DNA from: Desulfovibrio sp.
GTDB lineage: Bacteria > Desulfobacterota > Desulfovibrionia > Desulfovibrionales > Desulfovibrionaceae
Length of the DNA: 15,054 nt
Assembly: GCA_031282465.1 (NCBI GenBank)
Contig: JAITDR010000114.1
Span: 1 to 15,054 of the forward strand
Direction of reading: 5' to 3'
How positions within the stretch are numbered: the first letter of the stretch is position 1; the number at the start of each line of letters is the position of its first letter. A program made the translations under genes and the position numbers. Below, one piece after another: positions 8,480 through 15,054 of this stretch. The notes under the pieces are model-generated. The model saw nothing but the letters and a program-made list of their open reading frames with translations, was not told where the DNA came from and made no database searches.

Positions 8480-8510
8480 CTTGCCCGGTGTGTACGTTTG
8501 CAGGCGCGCT

Positions 8511-9257
8511 TCAGCGCCGGACAAAACGGCCGTCTTCCCAGGTTATGCCGACATGGTAGCGGATAAAAGCGTCGACGGCCTCGGCAAATTCTCCCGCTGC
8601 GGCGGGATGGACCGCCGGCTCGGCCCAATCCCCAGGGGGCAGGACATGCAAAGATTGAAGCATTGATACGGTGTCGGAGCCCAACGGCAGACGGTAATCG
8701 GACGAAGCGCCGGCGCATACCGGGCAGACCGCCCTACCTGCCCGGATCAGCAGACGGGCGGGTTTGCCGGACAGAGATTTGCCGCAACGCGAGCAGTGCG
8801 CCAACTCCAGCGCATACCCCTGATCAAAGGCCAAACGCGCTCTGAAAAACACCGGCAACAGCTTCGGTACGTCCTCACACCCTTCAAGCACGCGCAAGGT
8901 TTCCCGCATGAGAAAATGCGCTTTTTCCGCGCCTTCCGGGACTATGCCGAAACTTTGCAGAAAGCGCATGCAGTTGACGGCCATGCCGAAGCGCCCACCG
9001 TCGCGCCGCAGACGTGATACCCCCTCAAGGAGCACACCTTCCTGCAGGGCAAAATACTGTTTGCCGGGAGAGGCTTTCACATGGACGCGGATGTGATTGA
9101 ACGTATCCAGGCATCCGGCGAAACGCTTGCGACTGCGGCTGCCGCCGAAGGCAAAGGCGGCAATGATCCCGCGCGACGGCGAAAGGAGGCGCACCCACAG
9201 GTCCGCCTCACGGAACTTGCCGACCTGCAGCACAAGCATCCGCTCGGAAAATTCCAT
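8511..9257 (-). CDS. recO: DNA repair protein RecO
   Basis: RecO works with RecR (and RecF) to load RecA onto SSB-coated single-stranded DNA in gap repair. At 248 aa it is normal length. The N-terminal OB fold (about 1-80) begins MEFSERMLVLQVGKFREADL and includes the LLSPSRGIIAAFAFGG strand region (25-39). The helical C-terminal part carries a zinc-binding CxxC pair, Cys155/Cys158 and Cys178/Cys181, found in many RecO proteins. The stop of the rodZ-like gene is 6 bp upstream, so it is within the same transcript; its own ribosome binding site is weak and translational coupling is likely. Confidence 0.93.
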   Translation of the reverse strand: MEFSERMLVLQVGKFREADLWVRLLSPSRGIIAAFAFGGSRSRKRFAGCLDTFNHIRVHVKASPGKQYFALQEGVLLEGVSRLRRDGGRFGMAVNCMRFLQSFGIVPEGAEKAHFLMRETLRVLEGCEDVPKLLPVFFRARLAFDQGYALELAHCSRCGKSLSGKPARLLIRAGRAVCPVCAGASSDYRLPLGSDTVSMLQSLHVLPPGDWAEPAVHPAAAGEFAEAVDAFIRYHVGITWEDGRFVRR

Positions 9258-9263
9258 AGCGGG

Positions 9264-10313
9264 CTATCTCGCCTTTTCGGGGAAACGCAGAACAATCTTT
9301 TGCCCGCGCTGCCCGCCCGGTCCGAAATTTTTCCCGTTGTGCACCAGGTCCACACCTCCGGCGTTCCCGAGGGTCAGCTCAAGTTGGTTGTTGTAGGTAA
9401 GCATGAACCTGTCGCCGGGTTTCAGGACGTAATCGCGTCCTTTGGCTCCGTCGGCGCGGGAATTTATCCAGCAGGTTTCGCGGCTGAGGATGAGCACCTG
9501 ATTGGTGCCGTCGGGCGTCGCCCGCTCTCCGCCCGCCGGCACTGCGCCGGAAGCAGCGCTGCTCGACGCGCCGCCTTCTCCGGAGGGTGACGGTGCTCCG
9601 TCCGGTGCTGTACCGGAAGCATGACCCCCCGCCTGAGCGGGGGGATCGGCAGGTCGCGGGGGTGAGGCGGGAGCGTCCGGAGGGGCGTTGCCCTGCGCGC
9701 GAAGCGCGATATCGGGAGTCTGCTGTTTGCCGTCGTCGGGCCGCATCTGCGCCGCTGCAGCACCCTTGTCGGAGGAAGAACGCATCAGGCGCGACACGGC
9801 ATTTCCTACCCCCGTACCGGAACTTGTGCCGCCGGGTGTGGGGGACGGCGGCGTTTCCGTATGCCCGCCGAACGCGGAAAAAGGCTGTTTGACAAATTCC
9901 AGAATGGCGGAACCATAGTTGACGGCCACATACCAACAGCCTCCGGCTAAGCCCCAAAGCATGAGAATAAACACCACAAGGGCTATAAAACGTCTGGCGG
10001 TGCCGGGATAGGCCAAATCGGCATTCCGGTTGAGCACGGGTTCATGTTTTGCTTCTTCAAGGCAGGCTGCCTGGAAAACTTCTTCCAGGCGGGCATCAAG
10101 TTCTTCCGGATCAAAACCGACCAGCAGTCCGAAAGCCTTTGTGAATCTTTTGGTATACACGGCATGGGGCAGCCCCGAGGACGCTCCTTCTTCAATGGCT
10201 TTCAAAATTCTGGAGGAAATTTTGATGCGGGCCGCTACATCCTCAATGGAAAGCCCGACCGCTTCGCGTTTTTCACGAATTTTCCCGCCCAGTTCCTGAA
10301 ATGCTGTCGTCAT
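9264..10313 (-). CDS. rodZ: RodZ-like helix-turn-helix membrane protein
   Basis: RodZ links MreB filaments to the cell-wall elongation machinery. Domains in the 349 aa: an N-terminal Xre-type helix-turn-helix (about 5-65, with LGGKIREKREAVGLSIEDVA), one TM segment (about 108-130), a long Pro/Gly/Ala/Ser-rich periplasmic linker (about 152-270), and a C-terminal beta domain (about 272-345, RETCWINSRADG ... YVLKPGDRFMLTY), the DUF4115 pattern. This cytoplasmic-HTH, TM, linker, beta-domain order defines the family. AGAGG lies 7 bases before the ATG. It sits between the SurA-like gene (78 bp upstream) and recO (6 bp downstream). The linker composition makes length comparisons with E. coli RodZ uninformative. 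A different HTH-DUF4115 protein is possible, so the symbol is by family. Confidence 0.85.
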   Translation of the reverse strand: MTTAFQELGGKIREKREAVGLSIEDVAARIKISSRILKAIEEGASSGLPHAVYTKRFTKAFGLLVGFDPEELDARLEEVFQAACLEEAKHEPVLNRNADLAYPGTARRFIALVVFILMLWGLAGGCWYVAVNYGSAILEFVKQPFSAFGGHTETPPSPTPGGTSSGTGVGNAVSRLMRSSSDKGAAAAQMRPDDGKQQTPDIALRAQGNAPPDAPASPPRPADPPAQAGGHASGTAPDGAPSPSGEGGASSSAASGAVPAGGERATPDGTNQVLILSRETCWINSRADGAKGRDYVLKPGDRFMLTYNNQLELTLGNAGGVDLVHNGKNFGPGGQRGQKIVLRFPEKAR

Positions 10314-10323
10314 CGGAAACCTC

Positions 10324-10335
10324 TGTTTGCAAACA
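10324..10335. promoter_or_regulatory. 12-bp perfect palindrome before rodZ
   Basis: TGTTTGCAAACA is a perfect 12-base palindrome immediately upstream of the AGAGG ribosome binding site of the rodZ-like gene. It could be an operator, or a small hairpin affecting translation. No -35/-10 pair can be assigned with confidence in the 78-bp gap, so the function is unknown. Confidence 0.3.
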
Positions 10336-10391
10336 ACGCCGGACTTCCGCGTAAGCGAAAACCATACAGCGCAAAATCACTCTCCGCCCGC

Positions 10392-11318
10392 TCAAATACG
10401 GATATCTATTACTGCTTTGCTGCGCAACTGCCCTATATATTCCTTGAAGCGTTCCTCAAGCAGCGGCGCACGCAACTTTTCCTCTATAAGCGGTTTCGCC
10501 TCTTCAAAGGTCAAAGGCTTCGGATCCCTGATGCCGTTGCGTCGTATGACCACCACTCCGCCCTTGGTGCGAAAAAGCGGAGAAACTTGCCCGTCTTTGA
10601 GACCTGAAAGCAGCTTCTGCATTTCCTGCGGCATACGATCGTAAGGCCCGCTTACACGGCCTCCGTCCGCAGCCGAAGGGTCGGCGGAATATTGTTTGGC
10701 GGCATCCTCGAAACTCAGAGCGCCGGATTTTACCTTTTGATAAATTTCCTGATAATTTTTGCCGTCGGGAATCAAAAGTATGGAGAAATCCGCCGTGCGC
10801 TCACCGTTGAATTCGTCCTTGTGGCTCGTATAATACGCGGACACCTCCTCGGGAGTGACGAAGACTTTTCTGATCACCATAAAATTGGCGATGCGCCGGC
10901 GCAGAAGGGCATTGGCGATGCGCTCCTTAAAGGTAGCTCCGTCCGTCCTCTGCCTTTTCAAATTCTCTTCAAACTGCGCAGGACTCATTCCGCTGCGCTG
11001 CACGGTCTTTTGGTATTCTTCCTCCACTTCGGTGTTGCTCACGGACAGTTTGTAGCGTTTTGCCTCTTGGCGCAACAAAATATCGTTCGTCAACGTTTCC
11101 AAAATCATGCGCTGCAAATCCCGGCCTTCGGGGCTGTCGGGAGCAAGACCCCGGCGGGCGAGTTCCGCGGCGCTGTGCATCCGCAGTTCATGGAGGGAAA
11201 TCATTTCGCCGTTCACCACGGCGGCTATCTTGTTGACCGTGTTTTCCGCCGCCCCTGCCGTTCCGCAGACCAGGAAAAGCAGGCAAAAAGCAAGGAATTT
11301 GCTGCCGACTGCAAGCAC
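10392..11318 (-). CDS. SurA-like periplasmic chaperone / PpiC-type peptidyl-prolyl isomerase
   Basis: Likely periplasmic chaperone for outer-membrane proteins. From the GTG at 11318 the product is 308 aa with a signal peptide (residues 1-23; hydrophobic core FLAFCLLFLVCG, cleavage after AGA). It then has a SurA N-terminal domain (about 27-150, starting NKIAAVVNGEMIS), one parvulin-like domain (about 170-262) and a C-terminal helix. E. coli SurA has two parvulin domains; here only one is present, as in many deltaproteobacterial homologues. The parvulin domain reads DFSILLIPD where the family has a HIL motif, and KGGVVVIRR where it has GYHII, so both usual histidines are missing. A TTG at 11384 would give a 22-residue longer product. 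The GTG is preferred because GGGGGG precedes it and it gives a compact signal peptide. First gene of the minus-strand cluster. Confidence 0.85.
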   Translation of the reverse strand: MLAVGSKFLAFCLLFLVCGTAGAAENTVNKIAAVVNGEMISLHELRMHSAAELARRGLAPDSPEGRDLQRMILETLTNDILLRQEAKRYKLSVSNTEVEEEYQKTVQRSGMSPAQFEENLKRQRTDGATFKERIANALLRRRIANFMVIRKVFVTPEEVSAYYTSHKDEFNGERTADFSILLIPDGKNYQEIYQKVKSGALSFEDAAKQYSADPSAADGGRVSGPYDRMPQEMQKLLSGLKDGQVSPLFRTKGGVVVIRRNGIRDPKPLTFEEAKPLIEEKLRAPLLEERFKEYIGQLRSKAVIDIRI

Positions 11319-11534
11319 AGGTTGCCCCCCGAAAGTGAAGGTTGAATTCCTTGACCTTGTAATCGTTTTCTTTCCATTATGCAACGTTCAAAAACCGGAC
11401 GGCATGCCGGAAAACGCCTGCGCGCATTTCGGCCGCGCCTGCATCCGCGCCCGGTCCACCACACGCAACGAAATATCGATTCGAGCGGAATGTATTATTG
11501 TAACATGTCAGGTTCATTATGATTTTATCCGGCC

Positions 11535-11562
11535 TTGCACAGGCGGGAAAAAGGGCTATAGT
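11535..11562 (+). promoter_or_regulatory. Candidate sigma70 promoter for the efflux pump operon
   Basis: TTGCAC (11535-11540) and TATAGT (11557-11562) are separated by 16 bases, which predicts transcription starting near 11569 and a leader of about 45 bases before the membrane fusion protein. The whole divergent gap 11319-11613 holds no gene. It also contains CGGCATGCCG (11400-11409) and an imperfect ATGT-N9-ACAT repeat near 11500-11516, either of which could be an operator. The minus-strand promoter for the SurA-like gene could not be fixed. Confidence 0.45.
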
Positions 11563-11613
11563 GCGTGTCCGCCGCAGGACGCCTCAAGTATTGTAACCGC
11601 CGTGAGACACAAC

Positions 11614-12882
11614 ATGTTCGGAGCTTTGCGGAAAAAATTTTTCATCATCTTCCTCTTCGGCACGATATTCGGCACAGGCTGTGAGAGTCGCCGGCCGCCG
11701 CCCGCTGCCGAGCCTCTTGTGCGCTACTCCGTCATCAAGGGAGAGCGTGTGACGCTGAGCACGGAACTGCCGGGCCGCGTATCTGCGTTGATGAGCGCGC
11801 CTGTACGGCCACAGGTAAGCGGAATAATTACCAAACGTCTGTTTGAAGAAGGCAGCGACGTCGTCGCCGGGCAAATTCTCTACGAAATGGAGACCGATGT
11901 GTTTGAGGCTGCATACAAAAACGCGGCCGCCCAACTTGCCGTCGCCGAAGCCGATGCGTTTTCCGCCCGTCTCCTGGCCCGGCGCTACGACAGCATCATC
12001 AGGAACAATGCCGTCAGCAGGCAGGAATACGATGATGCGTCCTCATCTCTAACCCAAGCCGAAGCCGCCGTCGAGGCCGCAAAGCAGGGATTGGAATCCG
12101 CGCGTATAAATTTGGGGTACACCAAAATCATCGCACCGGTCGCAGGCAGAATCGGACGCTCGTTCGTGACCCCCGGCGCCTTGGTAACTGCCGGCCAAGC
12201 GCAGGCCCTCGCCGTTATCCGGAATCTGGACAGCGTGTATGTGGACGTTTCCCGTTCTCACGCCGACATGATGCGCATGCGGGCCGCGGCCGGCAACGCG
12301 GCGGCCGGCCGGGATGCGGCGGGAGCCGAAGTAAGGATCAAACTTTCGGATGGGAGCCTGTATACCCGTTTACCCGGCGCGCACGACAAAGACGACGATG
12401 CGGAAGAACTCTTCGGAGAACTGCTCTTTTCCGACATCACCGTCGACAGAGGCACGGGCGTTGTCAATATCCGTGTAAAATGCGCCAATCCGGAGAAAAT
12501 GTTGCTGCCCGGAATGCATGTGCGCGCCGTCTTTGAGGAAGCGGTACTGGAAGATGCCGTGCTGGTCCCGCAGAGGGCGGTATTTCGCGATGCCGCGGGC
12601 AGAGCCTGTGTGTATGTGCTGGAAAAGGACGAAGCAGGCGCCGGGGCGGGTGGGGAAAGTTTCAAGACGGTTGTGAAACCGGTGCAACTTCAGCGCAACA
12701 TCGGCAACAAATGGCTGATCGCATCCGGGCTGCAACCCGGCGAACGGCTTCTTGTCGACGGACACATCAAGGTTCGTCCCGGTCTGGGGGTCTCCGCTCA
12801 AGAACTGCGCCCTGCTCCTTCAGAAGCCGGAAAAGCCGCCGACCCGGTCCGTGCGGACAACAACAAAGCCGTACAGAGGTAA
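11614..12882 (+). CDS. RND efflux membrane fusion protein (AcrA/MexA family)
   Basis: Periplasmic adaptor joining an RND pump to an outer-membrane channel. The product is 422 aa. N-terminal basic residues and a hydrophobic stretch end at Cys23 (GTIFGTGC), a non-ideal lipobox that suggests a lipoprotein. The lipoyl half-motifs are VRPQVSGIITKRLFEEGSDV (64-83) and the stretch YTKIIAPVAGRIGRSFVTPG (169-188), flanking an alpha-helical hairpin (about 98-165). Beta-barrel and membrane-proximal domains follow, with LLPGMHVRAVF (297-307) and VLVPQRAVF (316-324). An acidic insertion (DKDDDAEELFG, 258-268) lies where AcrA runs directly from the DGS-Y strand to LLFSD. The ATG at 11614 is chosen because the signal sequence begins there; a GTG at 11602 is also in frame, and neither has a strong ribosome binding site. 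The next gene starts 3 bp after the stop. Confidence 0.93.
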   Translation: MFGALRKKFFIIFLFGTIFGTGCESRRPPPAAEPLVRYSVIKGERVTLSTELPGRVSALMSAPVRPQVSGIITKRLFEEGSDVVAGQILYEMETDVFEAAYKNAAAQLAVAEADAFSARLLARRYDSIIRNNAVSRQEYDDASSSLTQAEAAVEAAKQGLESARINLGYTKIIAPVAGRIGRSFVTPGALVTAGQAQALAVIRNLDSVYVDVSRSHADMMRMRAAAGNAAAGRDAAGAEVRIKLSDGSLYTRLPGAHDKDDDAEELFGELLFSDITVDRGTGVVNIRVKCANPEKMLLPGMHVRAVFEEAVLEDAVLVPQRAVFRDAAGRACVYVLEKDEAGAGAGGESFKTVVKPVQLQRNIGNKWLIASGLQPGERLLVDGHIKVRPGLGVSAQELRPAPSEAGKAADPVRADNNKAVQR

Positions 12883-12885
12883 TTC

Positions 12886-15054
12886 GTGGCGCAATTTTTC
12901 ATTGATCGCCCCATATTCGCATGGGTTATCGCCATATTGATGATGCTCGGCGGCGCTTTTGCCCTTAAGGCCCTGCCCATTGCCCAGTATCCGTCCATCG
13001 CGTCGCCTGAGGTGGCCATAACGGCGCTCTACCCCGGCGCATCGGCGAAAACGGTGGAAGAATCGGTCACCCAGGTCATCGAACAACAGATGAAGGGCAT
13101 AGACCATCTCATGTACATGTATTCCACCAGCGACTCGGCCGGGCAGGGCATTCTGAATTTTGCCTTTGAAGCAGGCACGAATATCGACATCGCCCAGGTG
13201 CAGGTGCAGAACAAACTCCAGCTTGCAACGCCTATGCTCCCCCAGGACGTGCAGCGCATGGGCATATCCGTGGTCAAGTCGGTGCGCAACTATCTGATGG
13301 TCATCGCCCTGTACTGCACGGACGGCAGTATGGTGAACAGCGACATAGGCGACTATGTTTCCAGCTATATACAGGACCCTGTCAGCCGCCTGTCCGGCGT
13401 GGGCGAAACAACGGTGTTCGGCGCGCAATACGCCATGCGCATCTGGTGCGACCCGGAAAAAATGGAGCAGTTTCGGCTCAATCCTTCGGACGTCACCGCG
13501 GCAATCGCCGAGCAGAACCAACAGGTCACGGGCGGCCAGATCGGAGCCGCGCCCGCCGTTGCGGGGCAGGAAATCAACATTACCGTCAACGCCGCATCAC
13601 GCCTGGAAACCGCTTCCCAGTTCGAAAACATTTTCATCCGCACGCTTGAGGATGGTTCCGCCCTGTACCTCAAAGATGTGGCGCGGGTAGAACTCAACAA
13701 CGAACGCTTCCAGGCCTTCGGACGCTACAACGGCTATCCTTCGGCCGGTCTGGCCGTCAAGCTGGCCTCCGGAGCCAATGCTTTGGAGACGACGGACAAC
13801 ATCAAAAAAACCGTCGAGGAGTTGGCGCAATTCTTTCCCGGCGGTCTTTCGTACAACTTTTCCTATGATACCGCGCCCGTCGTCAGAGACTCCATTTATG
13901 AGGTTTTCAAGACATTGGGCGAGGCCGTGCTCTTGGTCTTTCTCATCATGTTCCTCTTTTTGCAGAGTTTCCGCGCCACATTGATCCCGACCATAGCCAT
14001 CCCCGTAGTCCTGCTCGGCACCTTCAGCGTACTGTATCTGGCCGGTTTCACCATCAACACTCTGACCATGTTCGGCATGGTTTTGGCCATCGGCCTGCTG
14101 GTGGACGACGCCATCGTGGTGGTGGAGAATGTGGAGCGCCTTATGCGCGAAGAGCATCTCAAACCGCGGGAGGCCGCGAAAAAATCCATGCGCCAGATCA
14201 CCGGCGCGCTGGTCGGCGTTGCCATGGTTATTTCCGCCGTGTTCGTTCCCATGGCCTTCATGGGCGGGTCCACAGGCGTCATCTACAGGCAGTTTTCCAT
14301 AACCATCGTGACGGCCATGTCCCTGTCGGTCTTCATCGCCATAGTCCTGACACCGGCCCTGTGCGCCGGCATACTCCCCGAAACGCCGCACCGCGCCGAC
14401 GAAGGCTTTTTCGGGCGCTTCAACCGCTGGTTCGATGCGCTGACGTTGCGGTATCAGGCCGCCGTAAGCCGGATAATCGTCAGGCCGAAACACTGGCTTG
14501 TGTTCTTTCTTGCTTGCCTGGCGCTCATCGGCGTATTGTTCAAGGTTCTCCCTTCCGCCTTTCTGCCGGAAGAAGATCAAAGCGTGTTGATGGCCTCGGT
14601 GCAGCTTCCTTCGGGGGCAACCTTCCAACGGACCACTGCGGTGCTGGATACGATGAGCGACTATTTCCGCAAGGAAGAAGCCGACTCCGTACAGGGTGTG
14701 ATGACCGTGGCCGGAGTCAGTTTCGGCGGCTTCGGGCAGAACATGGGATTGAGCTTTATCAAGCTGAAGGACTGGAGCGAACGTCCCAAGGCCGAGCAGC
14801 GCGTGCAGGCTCTTTCACAACGGTCCATGCGTGCGCTCTCCCAAATACCCGAGGCAGGCATCTTTGTCTTTTTCCCACCGGCAGTCATGGAACTAGGCAA
14901 TTCCTCCGGGTTCGACTTCGAGCTTATAGACCGGTCCGGGCGCGGCCATCAGGCGCTCATGGAAGCCCGCAACACGGTGCTGGACAAGGCAAGGCGCAAT
15001 CCCGCCCTGCGCTCCGTCCGCCACAACGGTCTTGAGGACACGGAACAGTACGAG
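12886..15054 (+). CDS. RND multidrug efflux transporter (AcrB/MexB, HAE1 family), 3' end outside window
   Basis: Proton-driven inner-membrane pump for hydrophobic and amphiphilic compounds, normally trimeric. 723 codons are present, of about 1040 expected. It begins MAQFFIDRPIFAWVIAI, the AcrB/MexB N-terminus, from a GTG with AGAGG 6 bases upstream, the site overlapping the end of the adaptor gene. TM1 is at about 10-28; the first large periplasmic loop follows to about 337; then the membrane bundle. GLLVDDAIVVVENVERLM places Asp407 and Asp408 at the same numbers as the AcrB proton-relay pair. Of the AcrB substrate-pocket phenylalanines, the equivalents of 178, 617 and 628 are kept (Phe178, Phe613, Phe624), while 136, 610 and 615 are Tyr136, Met606 and Val611. 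Substrates cannot be predicted. An outer-membrane channel gene may lie downstream. Confidence 0.96.
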   Translation, partial: MAQFFIDRPIFAWVIAILMMLGGAFALKALPIAQYPSIASPEVAITALYPGASAKTVEESVTQVIEQQMKGIDHLMYMYSTSDSAGQGILNFAFEAGTNIDIAQVQVQNKLQLATPMLPQDVQRMGISVVKSVRNYLMVIALYCTDGSMVNSDIGDYVSSYIQDPVSRLSGVGETTVFGAQYAMRIWCDPEKMEQFRLNPSDVTAAIAEQNQQVTGGQIGAAPAVAGQEINITVNAASRLETASQFENIFIRTLEDGSALYLKDVARVELNNERFQAFGRYNGYPSAGLAVKLASGANALETTDNIKKTVEELAQFFPGGLSYNFSYDTAPVVRDSIYEVFKTLGEAVLLVFLIMFLFLQSFRATLIPTIAIPVVLLGTFSVLYLAGFTINTLTMFGMVLAIGLLVDDAIVVVENVERLMREEHLKPREAAKKSMRQITGALVGVAMVISAVFVPMAFMGGSTGVIYRQFSITIVTAMSLSVFIAIVLTPALCAGILPETPHRADEGFFGRFNRWFDALTLRYQAAVSRIIVRPKHWLVFFLACLALIGVLFKVLPSAFLPEEDQSVLMASVQLPSGATFQRTTAVLDTMSDYFRKEEADSVQGVMTVAGVSFGGFGQNMGLSFIKLKDWSERPKAEQRVQALSQRSMRALSQIPEAGIFVFFPPAVMELGNSSGFDFELIDRSGRGHQALMEARNTVLDKARRNPALRSVRHNGLEDTEQYE

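Noticed and set aside
11107..11613. N-terminal extension of the membrane fusion protein by 169 codons
   Set aside because: It overlaps the SurA-like gene on the other strand and hides an internal signal sequence; the true protein starts at about 11614.
13597..14628. Minus-strand open frame (343 aa) under the transporter
   Set aside because: It is the mirror of the RND coding sequence, rich in Gly/His/Asp/Gln, with no family pattern; the plus frame is unmistakably AcrB-like.
1..15054. CRISPR array, insertion sequence, phage, tRNA, rRNA or toxin-antitoxin module
   Set aside because: Both strands were read for repeat-spacer patterns, transposase-like proteins, terminal inverted repeats and tRNA-like arms; none was found.

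Overview
The window looks like chromosomal housekeeping DNA from a Gram-negative bacterium of roughly 55-60% GC. It is most like a member of the Desulfovibrionaceae or a related sulfate-reducer lineage. That placement rests on gene order (aroQ-efp-ftsK; a surA-like gene, a rodZ-like gene, recO, glyQ, glyS, lptF, lptG; an AcrAB-type pump) and on protein style. It is from memory, not a database search. No mobile element, CRISPR array, rRNA or tRNA is visible.

Layout. Positions 1-2335 (minus strand) hold aroQ, efp and the first 351 codons of ftsK, which runs off the left edge. engB (2367-3011) is the only plus-strand gene in the left two thirds; it diverges from aroQ across 31 bp and converges on lptG. 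From 11318 down to 3040 the minus strand carries seven tightly spaced co-directional genes: a SurA/parvulin-like periplasmic chaperone, a RodZ-like cytoskeletal anchor, recO, glyQ, glyS, lptF and lptG. From 11614 to the right edge the plus strand carries a lipoprotein-type membrane fusion protein and an AcrB/MexB-family RND transporter, cut off after 723 codons. The largest gene-free gap is the 295 bp between the surA-like gene and the pump operon.

How the genes fit together. The seven-gene cluster joins envelope biogenesis (outer-membrane protein chaperoning, cell shape, LPS transport permeases) with glycyl-tRNA charging and recombinational repair. lptF and lptG overlap by 4 bp (GTGA), which implies translational coupling. 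The pump genes are 3 bp apart and probably co-transcribed from a sigma70-like promoter near 11535-11562; an outer-membrane channel gene may follow outside the window.

Most notable points. glyS carries an apparent single-base frameshift at 5520-5522. It puts the last 53 residues (end of the anticodon-binding domain) in the -1 frame, and this is either a true lesion or a sequencing/assembly error. A sharply AT-rich segment (about 31% GC by hand count over 3541-3840) lies inside lptG. The SurA-like protein lacks the usual parvulin histidines. I found no convincing undescribed system; most of the window is ordinary core genome.
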